Shown: piece by piece, positions 1 to 8,901 of the stretch | How the letters are laid out: each line of letters opens with the position of its first letter | Position numbering within the stretch: the stretch's first letter is position 1 | Source of the DNA: Desulfurella acetivorans A63 | GTDB lineage: Bacteria > Campylobacterota_A > Desulfurellia > Desulfurellales > Desulfurellaceae | Direction: 5' to 3' | DNA: 64,000 nt | NCBI GenBank assembly: GCA_000517565.1 | Contig: CP007051.1 | Coordinates: 1,424,849 to 1,488,848 of the forward strand | The notes under the pieces: model-generated | The model's input: only the letters and a program-made list of their open reading frames with translations | Databases searched by the model: none | What the model was told of the DNA's origin: nothing | Made by a program: the position numbers and the translations under genes

Positions 1-1
1 A

Positions 2-334
2 AAATTAGACAAAAAAAAATTTACTGTTGCAATAAATAACATTATAGATAGCTTAATTGAAATAGAAAAAGATCCAATAAAAATTTATATACAAACATAC
101 CAAAAAACAATTTCGAATAAAAAAATATTGATTATTGAAATCTCAAATAGAGAGCATATAATACCAAAAGCTATATTAAACAATATTTTTGAACCATTTG
201 TATCGGGTGGATCAACAAAAAAAGGTTTGGCTCTACCTGTTGTTAAAAATATAATCAATTTGCATGGTGGCTCAGTTGAGGTTGAAAGCGATGAAAATGG
301 TACTATATTTAGAATAAGCTTACCGCTTATATAA
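2..334 (+). CDS. Sensor histidine kinase, C-terminal ATPase part (5' end outside window)
   Basis: This is the last 110 residues of a two-component sensor kinase; the gene enters from beyond the left edge with no start in the window. The fragment shows an N-box-like stretch (AINNIIDSLIE, about residues 10-20), then FEPFVSGGSTKKGLALPVVKNI, the F-box/G2-box region of a HATPase_c domain that binds ATP, and the terminal GGSVEVES...GTIFRISLPL strand pattern typical of histidine kinases. The sensor and dimerisation domains are not visible, so the signal is unknown. The stop lies 10 bases before the amrS start, so the gene is probably the first visible member of the downstream run. Kinase assignment is firm; specificity is open. 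Confidence 0.85.
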   Translation, partial: KLDKKKFTVAINNIIDSLIEIEKDPIKIYIQTYQKTISNKKILIIEISNREHIIPKAILNNIFEPFVSGGSTKKGLALPVVKNIINLHGGSVEVESDENGTIFRISLPLI

Positions 335-344
335 GGAGTTGGAT

Positions 345-1352
345 ATGAAAGAAGCCTATCTATATAAACATTTAAATAAAAAAAAAGTCAGATGTGATTT
401 GTGTGCTCACAGATGCATAATAGAAGAAGATAAAAGTGGTATTTGCAAAGTTAGAAAAAATATAAACGGAAAACTTTATAGTCTAGTTTATGAGAAAGTT
501 ATTGCTCAAGCAGTAGATCCTATTGAAAAAAAACCACTTTATCACTTTTTACCCGGATCAAAAAGTTACTCTATTGCTACGGTTGGGTGTAATTTTACAT
601 GTTTAAACTGTCAAAATTATGAAATTAGTCAATATATGTATTATCATGATGAGCCAGCTGGAAAGTATTATTCTGTGGATAATGTAGTTTCAGATGCTAT
701 ATTTTTTGAATGTAATGCAATCGCTTATACATATACAGAACCCACTATATTTTTTGAATATGCAATAGACATTGCCAAAATTGCTAAATCCAAAGGGTTA
801 AAAAATGTTTTTGTTACAAACGGTTTTTTTACAAAACAGGCAATAGATAAGATGTCTGGTTTGATAGATGCGGCTAATATCGATTTAAAATCAATGAATG
901 AAAATTTTTACAAGAATATAGCAGGAGGTAGACTAAAACCTGTTTTATCAAGCATTGAATATACAAAACAAAAAGGGATCTGGATTGAACTTACAACCCT
1001 TATTATTCCTACATTAAATGACTCTGAAAAAGAAATTGAAGACATAGCTAAATTTATTAAATCGGTTGACGAAAATATACCATGGCATATAAGTGCTTTT
1101 TATCCTACATATAAACTTACCAGTATTCCTCCAACAAGCATAAAAACTATTCAAAAAGCTTACGATATTGGAAAATCGGTAGGTCTAAGGTATGTTTATG
1201 GCGGAAACATACCAAAAAATAACCTTGAAAATACATATTGCTATAATTGTGGTGAATTATTGATTGAACGAAGTGGTTTTGCTATAATTAAAAATGCACT
1301 TTCCGGCAACAAATGCCCAAAGTGCAATGCACAAATTGCTGGAGTATTATGA
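345..1352 (+). CDS. amrS: AmmeMemoRadiSam-type radical SAM protein (AmrS)
   Basis: Predicted radical SAM enzyme of 335 residues that should bind a 4Fe-4S cluster and cleave S-adenosylmethionine; the physiological substrate of this family is not established. The CNFTCLNCQN motif near residue 85 supplies the three cluster cysteines. An N-terminal CDLCAHRC motif and two CxxC pairs at the C-terminus suggest extra metal sites. The start is the ATG at 345, seven bases after AAGGAG; an upstream in-frame TTG at 339 sits too close to that ribosome-binding site. The usual partners Memo and AMMECR1 are not adjacent. The stop overlaps the next start (ATGA). Confidence 0.85.
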   Translation: MKEAYLYKHLNKKKVRCDLCAHRCIIEEDKSGICKVRKNINGKLYSLVYEKVIAQAVDPIEKKPLYHFLPGSKSYSIATVGCNFTCLNCQNYEISQYMYYHDEPAGKYYSVDNVVSDAIFFECNAIAYTYTEPTIFFEYAIDIAKIAKSKGLKNVFVTNGFFTKQAIDKMSGLIDAANIDLKSMNENFYKNIAGGRLKPVLSSIEYTKQKGIWIELTTLIIPTLNDSEKEIEDIAKFIKSVDENIPWHISAFYPTYKLTSIPPTSIKTIQKAYDIGKSVGLRYVYGGNIPKNNLENTYCYNCGELLIERSGFAIIKNALSGNKCPKCNAQIAGVL

Positions 1353-1858
1353 ACTTGAAAAAAATTATTGATAAAAATGATATAAAAAGTCGCATAATAG
1401 AGGTGTCAAATCAAATAAATAGTGTATTTAAAAATCAAGACATAGTAGTATTTTATATTGAAAAAGGTGGAAAACCGTTTTTTGATGAACTATCAAAATA
1501 TTTTAAATTTAACTATGAATACGAATCCATTGGCGTCAAAAGCTATGAATATGATAAAAGCACTGATTTAAAATGGACTAAAAAGCCAACATTGGATGTA
1601 AAAGATAAAGTATGTTTGCTAATCGATGATATATTGGATACTGGCCAAACAATATCTAAAGTTAGAAACTACATTTTAAGTTTGGGTGCAAAAAATGTAT
1701 ATATTTGCGTTGCGATTGATAAAAAAGAAAGTAGAATTGCAAATATTGAACCGTCTTTTAAGTTATTTGACATCCAAAAAGGTTTTTTAGTTGGGTTTGG
1801 TATGGATTATAACGAACAATACAGAGATTTAGAAGACATTTATGAAATTTCGATTTAA
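1349..1858 (+). CDS. Hypoxanthine phosphoribosyltransferase-like purine salvage enzyme
   Basis: A 169-residue type I phosphoribosyltransferase. The PRPP-binding loop appears as LLIDDILDTGQTI, and the C-terminal VGFGMDYNEQYRDLEDI matches the hypoxanthine/guanine PRTase signature (GxGxDYxExYRxLxxI), which points to transfer of phosphoribose to a 6-oxopurine in the cytoplasm. The ATG at 1349 overlaps the amrS stop and has GGAG eight bases upstream; an extended reading into amrS is not needed. The 3' end overlaps the next gene by 17 bases, so translation is probably coupled. Substrate preference (hypoxanthine, guanine or xanthine) cannot be read from sequence alone. Confidence 0.75.
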   Translation: MNLKKIIDKNDIKSRIIEVSNQINSVFKNQDIVVFYIEKGGKPFFDELSKYFKFNYEYESIGVKSYEYDKSTDLKWTKKPTLDVKDKVCLLIDDILDTGQTISKVRNYILSLGAKNVYICVAIDKKESRIANIEPSFKLFDIQKGFLVGFGMDYNEQYRDLEDIYEISI

Positions 1859-2459
1859 AAATAGACAAGAAGCAGGCATAGAACTAGCTAAGAAATTGAA
1901 AGATTACATAGATGAAAAAACTATCATATTAGCTCTGCCAAGGGGTGGTGTGCCTATCGCTTCAATTTTAGCAAAAATGCTCAATGTTGAATTTAATATT
2001 TACATATCAAAAAAAATACCTCATCCCGACAACGAAGAATTTGCAATTGGTGCTATGGGTGAATTTGGCGAAATGGTTATTGATCCTTTTTTTTCAAATC
2101 TAATCACAAGTAAAACAATAAAAGAAACTAAAAACAAAATCGAATCCTACATAAAACAATATAGAAAAAAACCTATTGAAAATCTTGATTCAAAAACTGT
2201 TATACTGGTCGATGATGGCATAGCCACAGGTCTTTCTATGGAAGCCGCCATAAAAGACATACAAAAATTACATCCAAAAAAAATTATTGTAGCTGCACCT
2301 GTTATAGCAGAGGATACTTTTGAAAAATTAAATAAAACAGTACCTGTGATTGCTCTTATAGTTTCAAGTGATCCTTTTTTCAGTGTCGGTATGTATTACG
2401 AAGATTTCCATCAACTAAGTAATCAAGAGGTCGAAGAAATTATATCTGATGAACAATAA
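1842..2459 (+). CDS. Phosphoribosyltransferase-fold protein (COG1926 type)
   Basis: A 205-residue PRTase-fold protein of the COG1926 type. An early ALPRGGVPIA segment and the PRPP loop VILVDDGIATGLSM (about residues 121-134) are the characteristic motifs. Members of this group are widespread, but their reaction is not settled; ComF-like or nucleobase roles have been suggested. It overlaps both neighbours (17 bases before, 11 after), which places it in one translationally coupled unit with the HPRT-like gene and the PP-loop protein. Two unrelated PRTases in tandem suggest a nucleotide-salvage role for this part of the operon, an inference from context only. Confidence 0.7.
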   Translation: MKFRFKNRQEAGIELAKKLKDYIDEKTIILALPRGGVPIASILAKMLNVEFNIYISKKIPHPDNEEFAIGAMGEFGEMVIDPFFSNLITSKTIKETKNKIESYIKQYRKKPIENLDSKTVILVDDGIATGLSMEAAIKDIQKLHPKKIIVAAPVIAEDTFEKLNKTVPVIALIVSSDPFFSVGMYYEDFHQLSNQEVEEIISDEQ

Positions 2460-3417
2460 AGCTGTTGTTTTATATTCGGGCGGTTTAGATAGTCTCCTTG
2501 CTGTACATATAGCAGTAAATCTTGGTCTTGAAATCTCGGCACTTTTTATAAAAACACCATTTTATAAAAAAGATATAAAAACTTTAAAGCAAAATTTAGA
2601 TAAACTTGGTATTGAACTTAATATAGCTGAAATTGATAGCGAGTATTTAAATATAATCAAAAAGCCTAAGTATGGCTATGGTAAAAATCTAAATCCATGT
2701 TTGGATTGCAGGATTTTGATGTTTGAAAAAGCTAAAGAACTAATGGAAAAAATTGATGCTTCTTTTATAATAACAGGAGAAGTTTTAAGTCAGAGACCCT
2801 TTAGCCAGAGAAACAAAGCAAATATTATTTTAATAGAAAGAAAATCTCAACTTGAAAACCTTGTTTTAAGACCACTTTCTGCTAAATTACTTCCAATTAC
2901 ATTGCCTGAAAAAACTGGTATTGTTGATAGAAACAAACTATATGCTATATCTGGAAGGTCTAGAAAACCTCAACTTGCCCTTGCCAAACTTTTTAATATT
3001 GAAAATTTTGAAACTCCAGCTGGAGGATGCTTGCTTACCGAACCTTACTTTGCTAATAGACTCAAAAACTTATTAAAACTTGACCTTTTAGAGTATTATA
3101 AATTTGCCCATATTGGTAGACACTTTGTAATCGATGATAATTTACTTGTTGTTGCGCGTCAAAAAGATGAATATGATATAATAGCAAGTTATAAAGATAA
3201 ATTCGATTTTTTTGAAACACCTGATCAACCTGGAACATGTGCAGTATTTTTAAAGAAATCTACCAAAGAACAAAAAAAACTTGCATCACAAATTGTTTTA
3301 AGATATTCTAAAAAAGCTAAAAGTGTTTTATGTGTTTCAGAAGAAGGCCATCAAATATTTGAAAATCTTAAAAATATAGATGAAGAAAAATTAAATAGCT
3401 TAAAGGTAGGAGAGTAG
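2449..3417 (+). CDS. PP-loop ATP pyrophosphatase, ThiI/MnmA-like, with NFACT-R-like C-terminus
   Basis: A 322-residue protein starting with the PP-loop signature SGGLDS (residues 11-16), which binds ATP and adenylates the target as in tRNA thiolases. NPCLDCRILMFEKA (about residue 83) and a later GGCLL supply cysteines that could carry sulfur or a metal. The last third (HFVIDDNLLVVARQKDEY onward) resembles the RNA-binding NFACT-R domain found at the end of some bacterial ThiI-like proteins. A role in tRNA sulfur modification is therefore likely, but the modified base is unknown. It overlaps the upstream PRTase by 11 bases and its stop directly abuts prfA. Confidence 0.6.
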   Translation: MNNKAVVLYSGGLDSLLAVHIAVNLGLEISALFIKTPFYKKDIKTLKQNLDKLGIELNIAEIDSEYLNIIKKPKYGYGKNLNPCLDCRILMFEKAKELMEKIDASFIITGEVLSQRPFSQRNKANIILIERKSQLENLVLRPLSAKLLPITLPEKTGIVDRNKLYAISGRSRKPQLALAKLFNIENFETPAGGCLLTEPYFANRLKNLLKLDLLEYYKFAHIGRHFVIDDNLLVVARQKDEYDIIASYKDKFDFFETPDQPGTCAVFLKKSTKEQKKLASQIVLRYSKKAKSVLCVSEEGHQIFENLKNIDEEKLNSLKVGE

Positions 3418-4479
3418 ATGATTGATAAATTAGAATCATTAGAAAAAAAATATAACGATATTCAAAAACAAATGAGTTCCAATGAAGTTTTAAACGACTA
3501 TGAAAAATTAAAAACTCTCAATGAAGAATTAAAAAAAATTACACCAATTGTAGAAAAATACAAACTATACAAAAATATACAAGAACAAATAAAACAAAAC
3601 GAAGAATTATTAAAAGACAACGAATTAAAAGAATTAGCAAAAGAAGAAATCAAAGATTTGCAAACAAAAAGTTCACAATTAATAGACGAGCTAAAGATTA
3701 TGTTGCTCCCTAAAGATCCACTTGATGAAAAAGATATAATTTTAGAAATTAGAGCTGGAACTGGCGGTGAAGAAGCTGCCCTTTTTGCGCAGGATTTATT
3801 CAGAATGTATGTTAAATATGCAGAAAATCATAATTTTAAAGTAGAAATTTTAGAAAAAAGTCTGTCTGATGCTGGGGGTATAAAAGAAATTATAGCCAAT
3901 GTTAAAGGCAAAGGTGCATATTCTAAATTTAAATTTGAAAGCGGGACGCACAGAGTCCAAAGGATACCAATAACAGAATCCCAAGGTAGAATTCATACAT
4001 CTGCTGCAACAGTTGCAGTACTACCAGAAGCAGATGAAATTGAAGTAAATATAAACCCTGATGATTTAAGAATTGATGTTTATAGGTCTTCTGGATCTGG
4101 TGGACAGCATGTAAATACAACTGACTCTGCTGTAAGAATAACTCATATACCAACAGGCATTGTAGTTACCTGTCAGGATGAAAAATCTCAATACAAAAAT
4201 AAAGAAAAAGCAATGAAAATTCTATACGCTAGATTATCCGATTTTTATAGAAGCCAGCAAGAATCAGAAATTGCAAACCAAAGAAAAGCACAAGTTGGCA
4301 GTGGTGATAGGTCAGAACGCATTAGAACATACAATTTCCCACAGGGGCGCGTAACGGATCATAGAATTAATCTAACATTATATAAGCTTGATAAAATACT
4401 TGAAGGTGAGCTTGATGAACTTATAGAATCGCTATTAATTGCGGATCAAACCAAAAAATTAACTCAGATGGAAGGTTAA
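3418..4479 (+). CDS. prfA: Peptide chain release factor 1
   Basis: Class I release factor of 353 residues, which recognises UAA and UAG stop codons and triggers peptide release on the ribosome. The GGQ motif that enters the peptidyl transferase centre is present as [16 protein letters not shown] (about residue 225), followed by the usual [16 protein letters not shown] segment. The N-terminal coiled region and the length match RF1. The ATG follows the previous stop directly (TAGATG) with GGAG just upstream. No prmC is adjacent. The next gene starts immediately after the prfA stop. Confidence 0.97.
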   Translation: MIDKLESLEKKYNDIQKQMSSNEVLNDYEKLKTLNEELKKITPIVEKYKLYKNIQEQIKQNEELLKDNELKELAKEEIKDLQTKSSQLIDELKIMLLPKDPLDEKDIILEIRAGTGGEEAALFAQDLFRMYVKYAENHNFKVEILEKSLSDAGGIKEIIANVKGKGAYSKFKFESGTHRVQRIPITESQGRIHTSAATVAVLPEADEIEVNINPDDLRIDVYRSSGSGGQHVNTTDSAVRITHIPTGIVVTCQDEKSQYKNKEKAMKILYARLSDFYRSQQESEIANQRKAQVGSGDRSERIRTYNFPQGRVTDHRINLTLYKLDKILEGELDELIESLLIADQTKKLTQMEG

Positions 4480-5331
4480 TTGAACAAAGAAAATTTTTCT
4501 AACAGTTTTGTTAGTTTTTTCTTAGTTGCTTTTGGCGTATTAATAGAAAGTTTCGGTATAAAAAGTTTTTTGCTGCCAAACGAGTTTATAGATGGTGGCG
4601 TTACAGGCATATCGATGCTTGTTCACTTTATTTTACATATAGATTTGGGATTAGCTATAGTTGCTCTTAATATCCCATTTTTGATATTTGGTTACTTTAA
4701 TATTTCAAAATTATTTATGATAAAAAGTATTTTTGCAATCTTTCTTTTGGGTTTTTTTGTTTTTTTTATCAATTTTCCAAGCATAACACATGATAAATTA
4801 CTCAGTGCTGTCTTTGGTGGATTTTTTCTGGGCGCAGGTGTTGGTCTGGTTGTAAAAAATGGAGGTATATCAGACGGCACAGAATTAATGGCAGTTGTTA
4901 TTGGTAAACAGTTGTCTATAACAGTTGGAAACGTAATACTTTTTTTAAATATACTTATATTTGTTAGTGCATCGTTTTTTTTAGGTATTGACAAAGCTTT
5001 GTATTCTATATTAGCCTACTTTAGCGCTTATAAAACAATGGACTTTATTATATATGGTATAGAAGAATATAATAATGTAATTATTATTTCAAACAAAAGC
5101 CAAGAAATTAAAAACATGATTATTCATGAATTCAAAAAAGGTGTTACAGTTTACAAAACTTACGGTGGATACACAGGAGTAGAACAAGAATCCCTATCTT
5201 GCGTAGTTACGCGCCTTGAAATGATTAAATTAAAAAAGCTAATTTTTGACATAGATGAAGGGGCTTTCATTATAGCCCACCCCATCTCTGCCGCAACCGG
5301 CGGAATTATAAAAAAACACATCCGCTCTTAA
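4480..5331 (+). CDS. YitT-family membrane protein (DUF161 plus DUF2179)
   Basis: A 283-residue inner-membrane protein with about six hydrophobic segments in the first 190 residues (YitT/DUF161 region), followed by a soluble C-terminal DUF2179 domain with ELKK-like and GGYTGVEQESL segments. The function of YitT proteins is not well established; transport has been proposed. The gene starts with TTG directly after the prfA stop, with AAGG upstream, which looks like strict coupling to prfA. It ends four bases before the convergent aminotransferase gene, and I see no hairpin terminator between the two. Confidence 0.8.
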   Translation: MNKENFSNSFVSFFLVAFGVLIESFGIKSFLLPNEFIDGGVTGISMLVHFILHIDLGLAIVALNIPFLIFGYFNISKLFMIKSIFAIFLLGFFVFFINFPSITHDKLLSAVFGGFFLGAGVGLVVKNGGISDGTELMAVVIGKQLSITVGNVILFLNILIFVSASFFLGIDKALYSILAYFSAYKTMDFIIYGIEEYNNVIIISNKSQEIKNMIIHEFKKGVTVYKTYGGYTGVEQESLSCVVTRLEMIKLKKLIFDIDEGAFIIAHPISAATGGIIKKHIRS

Positions 5332-5335
5332 ATTT

Positions 5336-6688
5336 TTACAAATTTGAAACTTTAGAACTCATTAGTCTTTTTTGTTCATATTGTCTGATAAGCTCTACAA
5401 ATAAATACGGTACATACTCCATTTCTTCTTCACTTACCACACAGGCAATTCTTGCCTGTGTATTGGCAAAAACATTTTGATTTTTATAAAAACCCCTAAT
5501 TGGCGCAACTAAAAGCGTCATTTTCTGGCCTGATACTTCAACAAATCCTTCATTTGCGCAATACATTACAAAATCATCCATATCAAAACCTGGCTTTACA
5601 ATATTTCTTACATCAACAATAGAGTAAATAGATGCTTGAGGTTGAGTTACAATAATATTTGAATCAAGTTTTTTAAAGTTATTGTATAAATTTTTCAGTA
5701 TTTTTTTATAGTATTCCCTTAAATTTTTAACCCAGTTTTGAAGATCATTTAATGATTCATGAGCCAAAGCGCCCGCAATATACTGATCTATAGCAGACGG
5801 ACAAAGATAAGTAGTGTTTGCAGCACGTGCTTGCTCAAAAAACAACTTATTATCTGTAACCAAAGCACCCATTCTCAAACCACAGGCATTAAAAACTTTA
5901 GAAAGTGTTTCTATGCTTATTCTAATGCCTGCACTTTCTATACCTTTTACATCGTGTTCTGAAATATTCCAAATTGATGGTGCATAATCAATGCCATCTA
6001 TATAATAAAGCCCCCGATAAGCTTCATCGCTAATCAAAAACATATTGTGTTTCATACAAATTTTTGCATACTCATTTATTTGTTTTTGGGTGGTAAGAAT
6101 TCCTGAGGGGTTGTCGTATGGAATAATAAGTAAACCGCCTGGCTTATGAGTTTTTATAAGATTTTCTAAATAATCCAAATTAATTTCACTAAAAACACCA
6201 TCTGGCGTTAAATCCCTTGCTATTGAAATAACGCTTCTACCTATCTCTTCGCCTATTGATACATAATTTGTGTAAACTGGATCTACCACTAAAAGTGGTT
6301 TTTCACCACTTAATGGTTTACCACAAACACCTAACATAACAAGTCTCATAATATGAGAGCCACCTGTATCAACCAGGCTATAAAGATTTGGTTTACATTC
6401 TGGTTTTAAAAATGATCTTATGATGTTTTTGAAAGCATCGTTTACCTCGTCAATACCTTCTGTTTGTGTATAGCGCCAGATACCTTTTGTTAATTGGTCA
6501 TCTTTTGGATTTAAAAACCTTCTAAGCATAGCAGGGTGTGTTGGTAAAGATACATTACCTATCGCTACATTTATTGCTTTTACTTGCTCATTTGCATTTT
6601 TAGATTGTCTTTGACTAAACATTATGCCAGCTTTTCTAATACATGAAGGCTCAATACAATCAAAAAATTCAGATATTTTTGGATCCAT
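5336..6688 (-). CDS. PLP-dependent class I/II aminotransferase
   Basis: Fold-type I PLP aminotransferase of 450 residues, longer than the usual 390-400. The cofactor site is visible: IPYDNPSG supplies the conserved Asn, ISDEAYRGLYY the Asp and Tyr that hold the pyridine ring, and ETLSKVFNACGLRMG the Schiff-base lysine. The likely reaction is amino transfer between an amino acid and a 2-oxo acid in the cytoplasm; the substrate cannot be told from sequence. It is transcribed alone and its ATG faces a 66-base spacer before rmuC with a GGGGGGA-like ribosome-binding site. The long C-terminal extension, ending in a basic segment, is unusual. Confidence 0.8.
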   Translation of the reverse strand: MDPKISEFFDCIEPSCIRKAGIMFSQRQSKNANEQVKAINVAIGNVSLPTHPAMLRRFLNPKDDQLTKGIWRYTQTEGIDEVNDAFKNIIRSFLKPECKPNLYSLVDTGGSHIMRLVMLGVCGKPLSGEKPLLVVDPVYTNYVSIGEEIGRSVISIARDLTPDGVFSEINLDYLENLIKTHKPGGLLIIPYDNPSGILTTQKQINEYAKICMKHNMFLISDEAYRGLYYIDGIDYAPSIWNISEHDVKGIESAGIRISIETLSKVFNACGLRMGALVTDNKLFFEQARAANTTYLCPSAIDQYIAGALAHESLNDLQNWVKNLREYYKKILKNLYNNFKKLDSNIIVTQPQASIYSIVDVRNIVKPGFDMDDFVMYCANEGFVEVSGQKMTLLVAPIRGFYKNQNVFANTQARIACVVSEEEMEYVPYLFVELIRQYEQKRLMSSKVSNL

Positions 6689-6754
6689 TTTCCCCCCTTT
6701 TTTTAGTTATTTGGGTAGTCTATATCACTTTTTATTATTTTGTCAAGTATAAAA

Positions 6755-8098
6755 TTAATTATCATTTAATGGGAAAAAATTGTCTGTTGGTGTTTGTACA
6801 TCTTTTAGTGCAAGCTGAATTTTTCTAGTTCTAACGCCCACTAAATCTTCTAACTCTTTGTCTGCGGCTTTAATTTTGCTTTGGGCTTTTTCTAAAACAT
6901 CTCCAAATTTTTCAAACTCTTTTTTAACCTGCAAAAGTGTTTCCATTATTTTATGAGCATTTTTTTCTATTGTTAGCGTTCTAAAACCCATCTGGAGACT
7001 GTTTAAAAAAGCAGCAAGCGTGGTTGGACCAGTTATAACTACTTTATATTCTCTCATAATTGACTCAAATAAACCATTAATGCGCAACACTTCAGAGTAT
7101 AAACCTTCATACGGCAAAAACATTATGCCAAAATCAGTTGTATATGGGACTTCAATGTATTTTGTTTTTATATCTTTTGCAGATTGTCTGATATTTTGCT
7201 CAAGGGCCTTTTGAGCATTGCTTATTTGATCAAGCTGTCCTGTTTCATAATAGTCCAGCAAACGTTGATAATTTTCTATCGGAAATTTTGAATCCAATGG
7301 TAAATATACAGTTTCATTTTTGTGGTTTCCTGGTAATTTTATTGCAAATTCAACCACTTCATTGCTATTTGGTTTAACTTTAACATTTTTTTCGTAAAAA
7401 GCTGGGCTTAATATGTCATCAAGTATTTTCTCAAGCTGTAATTCTCCAAGGATTCCCCTATTTTTTACATTAGTCAAAACCCTTTTTAAGTCCCCAACGC
7501 CATTTGCTAAAGTTTGCATCTCACCTAAGCCTTTATATACCATCTCAAGTCTATCGCTTACCTGTTTAAACGATTCTCCCAATTTTTTTTCAAGCGACTC
7601 ATGGAGTTTTTCATCAACAGTCTGACGCATTTGCTCAAGCTTTGCTTCATTATCAACTCTGATTTTTTCAAGTTTTTCTTCAGTAGTTAGCCTTATTGAA
7701 TCTAAATGCTTTTCTAATGTTTGAGTTTGAGATTCCAATTTTAATGCAAATTTGTCGAGCTTATCTTCGTTTGATTGTATAAGTTTCTCCTGTTTTATTG
7801 ACACATCTGATAAAGATTTAGACAACATCGCTTCAATAGCTTCCATTTTTTCTTTTAAATTTCTATCTAGTGCACCAAGGAGCCTATCATTACCATCTAG
7901 CATTAATCTAAAGTTAGAATTTATATCATTTTTGGTGTTTGAAAGTTCTCCTTTTAAATTGTTTTCAATTTGATTTTGAATGTTGATTAATTGATCAATT
8001 TTTTCTATATAACCATGCAATCTTGAAATCTTAAACAAAATAAAAAAAGCTACTATAATCAGTATAATAAGTATAGTCAATATTGCGTAGTTAATCAT
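6755..8098 (-). CDS. rmuC: RmuC-family DNA recombination protein
   Basis: A 447-residue protein with an N-terminal membrane anchor (about residues 3-23), a long coiled coil (about 35-210) and the C-terminal RmuC domain containing GILGELQLEKILDDIL and LPLDSKFPIENY, a nuclease-like fold. RmuC proteins limit inversion and rearrangement at short inverted repeats; biochemistry is limited. I chose the ATG at 8098; a longer reading starts inside the tRNA-Leu gene and is impossible as protein. The start lies only 10 bases from the tRNA CCA end, so the tRNA and rmuC are probably cotranscribed. The ribosome-binding site is weak. Confidence 0.88.
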   Translation of the reverse strand: MINYAILTILIILIIVAFFILFKISRLHGYIEKIDQLINIQNQIENNLKGELSNTKNDINSNFRLMLDGNDRLLGALDRNLKEKMEAIEAMLSKSLSDVSIKQEKLIQSNEDKLDKFALKLESQTQTLEKHLDSIRLTTEEKLEKIRVDNEAKLEQMRQTVDEKLHESLEKKLGESFKQVSDRLEMVYKGLGEMQTLANGVGDLKRVLTNVKNRGILGELQLEKILDDILSPAFYEKNVKVKPNSNEVVEFAIKLPGNHKNETVYLPLDSKFPIENYQRLLDYYETGQLDQISNAQKALEQNIRQSAKDIKTKYIEVPYTTDFGIMFLPYEGLYSEVLRINGLFESIMREYKVVITGPTTLAAFLNSLQMGFRTLTIEKNAHKIMETLLQVKKEFEKFGDVLEKAQSKIKAADKELEDLVGVRTRKIQLALKDVQTPTDNFFPLNDN

Positions 8099-8108
8099 TT
8101 TACCACTT

Positions 8109-8193
8109 TGGTGCGAGCGGGGAGACTCGAACTCCCACACCTTGCGGCACTAGATCCTAAGTCTAGCGCGTCTACCAGTTCCGCCACGCTCGC
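8109..8193 (-). tRNA. tRNA-Leu (anticodon UAG), CCA encoded
   Basis: Class II tRNA of 85 bases on the minus strand. The acceptor stem GCGAGCG pairs with CGCTCGC, followed by discriminator A and an encoded CCA. The anticodon stem CTAGA/TCTAG encloses loop CTTAGGA, giving anticodon TAG. A long variable arm (TGCCGCAAGGTG region) and the T-arm GGGAG-TTCGAGT-CTCCC support tRNA-Leu. A strong promoter lies 16 bases upstream. Confidence 0.97.
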
Positions 8194-8208
8194 AAATTGA
8201 GCTTTTTT

Positions 8209-8237
8209 AATATAACAAAACACCTTAATTTTGTCAA
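8209..8237 (-). promoter_or_regulatory. Sigma-70-type promoter of tRNA-Leu
   Basis: On the minus strand TTGACA (8232-8237) is separated by 17 bases from TATATT (8209-8214), which lies 15 bases before the first base of tRNA-Leu. This is near consensus and probably also drives rmuC by read-through. Confidence 0.8.
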
Positions 8238-8249
8238 ACAAATGAGAAC

Positions 8250-8714
8250 TCAATCATCTTCTTGACACTTGCAGTCTGATGGTCTTTTGCCTGTATCAAC
8301 AAAATAATAAAAGTGATCAAGCCATTTTGGGAAACCATCTTTGCATTTTATAAAATCCATAAATGCTAAAATATGATCTATTGTTTTTTTGCTTAAATAG
8401 TGTTCGATTTTACAGGCATCATCTTCTGCAAGTGTTTCATCTAAGTATAATACTTTATGCAAAAAATCTTTTAAAAGAAGATGTTTTTTATAAATTTCTT
8501 GTGCAAGTATTTTGCCTTTAGGTGTAAGTGTAATAAAACCATACGATTCTTGCTCAACAAGTTCTTCTTTTCTTAATTTTGATATAGCATTAACAACAGA
8601 AGGCGCTTTTACTTTAAAGTAATCTGCCAAATCTTTTACCCTGACAACTTTCTTTTCTTTTTGCATAATCAATATTCTTTCTAAATAATCTTCTAAAACA
8701 GGCGTGATATTCAT
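8250..8714 (-). CDS. DtxR/MntR-family metal-dependent transcriptional regulator
   Basis: A 154-residue regulator with a winged helix at the N-terminus (VKDLADYFKVKAPSVVNAISKL, recognition region about residues 25-46) and the iron-dependent dimerisation domain, where AEDDACKIEHYLS (about residues 96-108) carries the metal-ligand Cys, Glu and His pattern. It lacks a C-terminal SH3/FeoA domain, as in MntR. A terminal CKCQ pair is unusual. It is expected to repress metal-uptake genes when Fe2+ or Mn2+ is bound. Its own promoter contains an operator nearly identical to the one before the feo operon at 60679, which suggests autoregulation and control of Feo. Confidence 0.88.
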   Translation of the reverse strand: MNITPVLEDYLERILIMQKEKKVVRVKDLADYFKVKAPSVVNAISKLRKEELVEQESYGFITLTPKGKILAQEIYKKHLLLKDFLHKVLYLDETLAEDDACKIEHYLSKKTIDHILAFMDFIKCKDGFPKWLDHFYYFVDTGKRPSDCKCQEDD

Positions 8715-8741
8715 TTTTACCTACTGGTTTAGTTTTGGTTA

Positions 8742-8770
8742 ATTATATTAGATAAAGATAAAAAAGTCAA
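8742..8770 (-). promoter_or_regulatory. Promoter of the DtxR-type regulator with DtxR-like operator
   Basis: Minus strand TTGACT (8765-8770), 17-base spacer, TATAAT (8742-8747). The spacer holds TTATCTTTATCTAA (8748-8761), which matches 12 of 14 bases of the palindrome in the feo promoter (TTAGATTTATCTAA). Placement between the boxes fits repression by occlusion. Binding by the DtxR protein is inferred. Confidence 0.65.
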
Positions 8771-8901
8771 GCCAAAAGAAAAATTTTAAACAAAAATATA
8801 ATTAGTAGAATAACCATAAATTGTAATATTATATAAAAAATTGAATTTTATTTTAATATATTATATAATTTATAATAAAAATTAAGCTACGGAGGTTACA
8901 T

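Noticed and set aside
3929..4153. 74-codon frame opposite prfA
   Set aside because: Antisense to a highly conserved part of RF1 (GGQ region), with no ribosome-binding site; composition is a by-product of codon bias.
8099..8140. N-terminal extension of RmuC
   Set aside because: The extra codons lie inside the tRNA-Leu gene; ATG 8098 begins directly with the membrane anchor.
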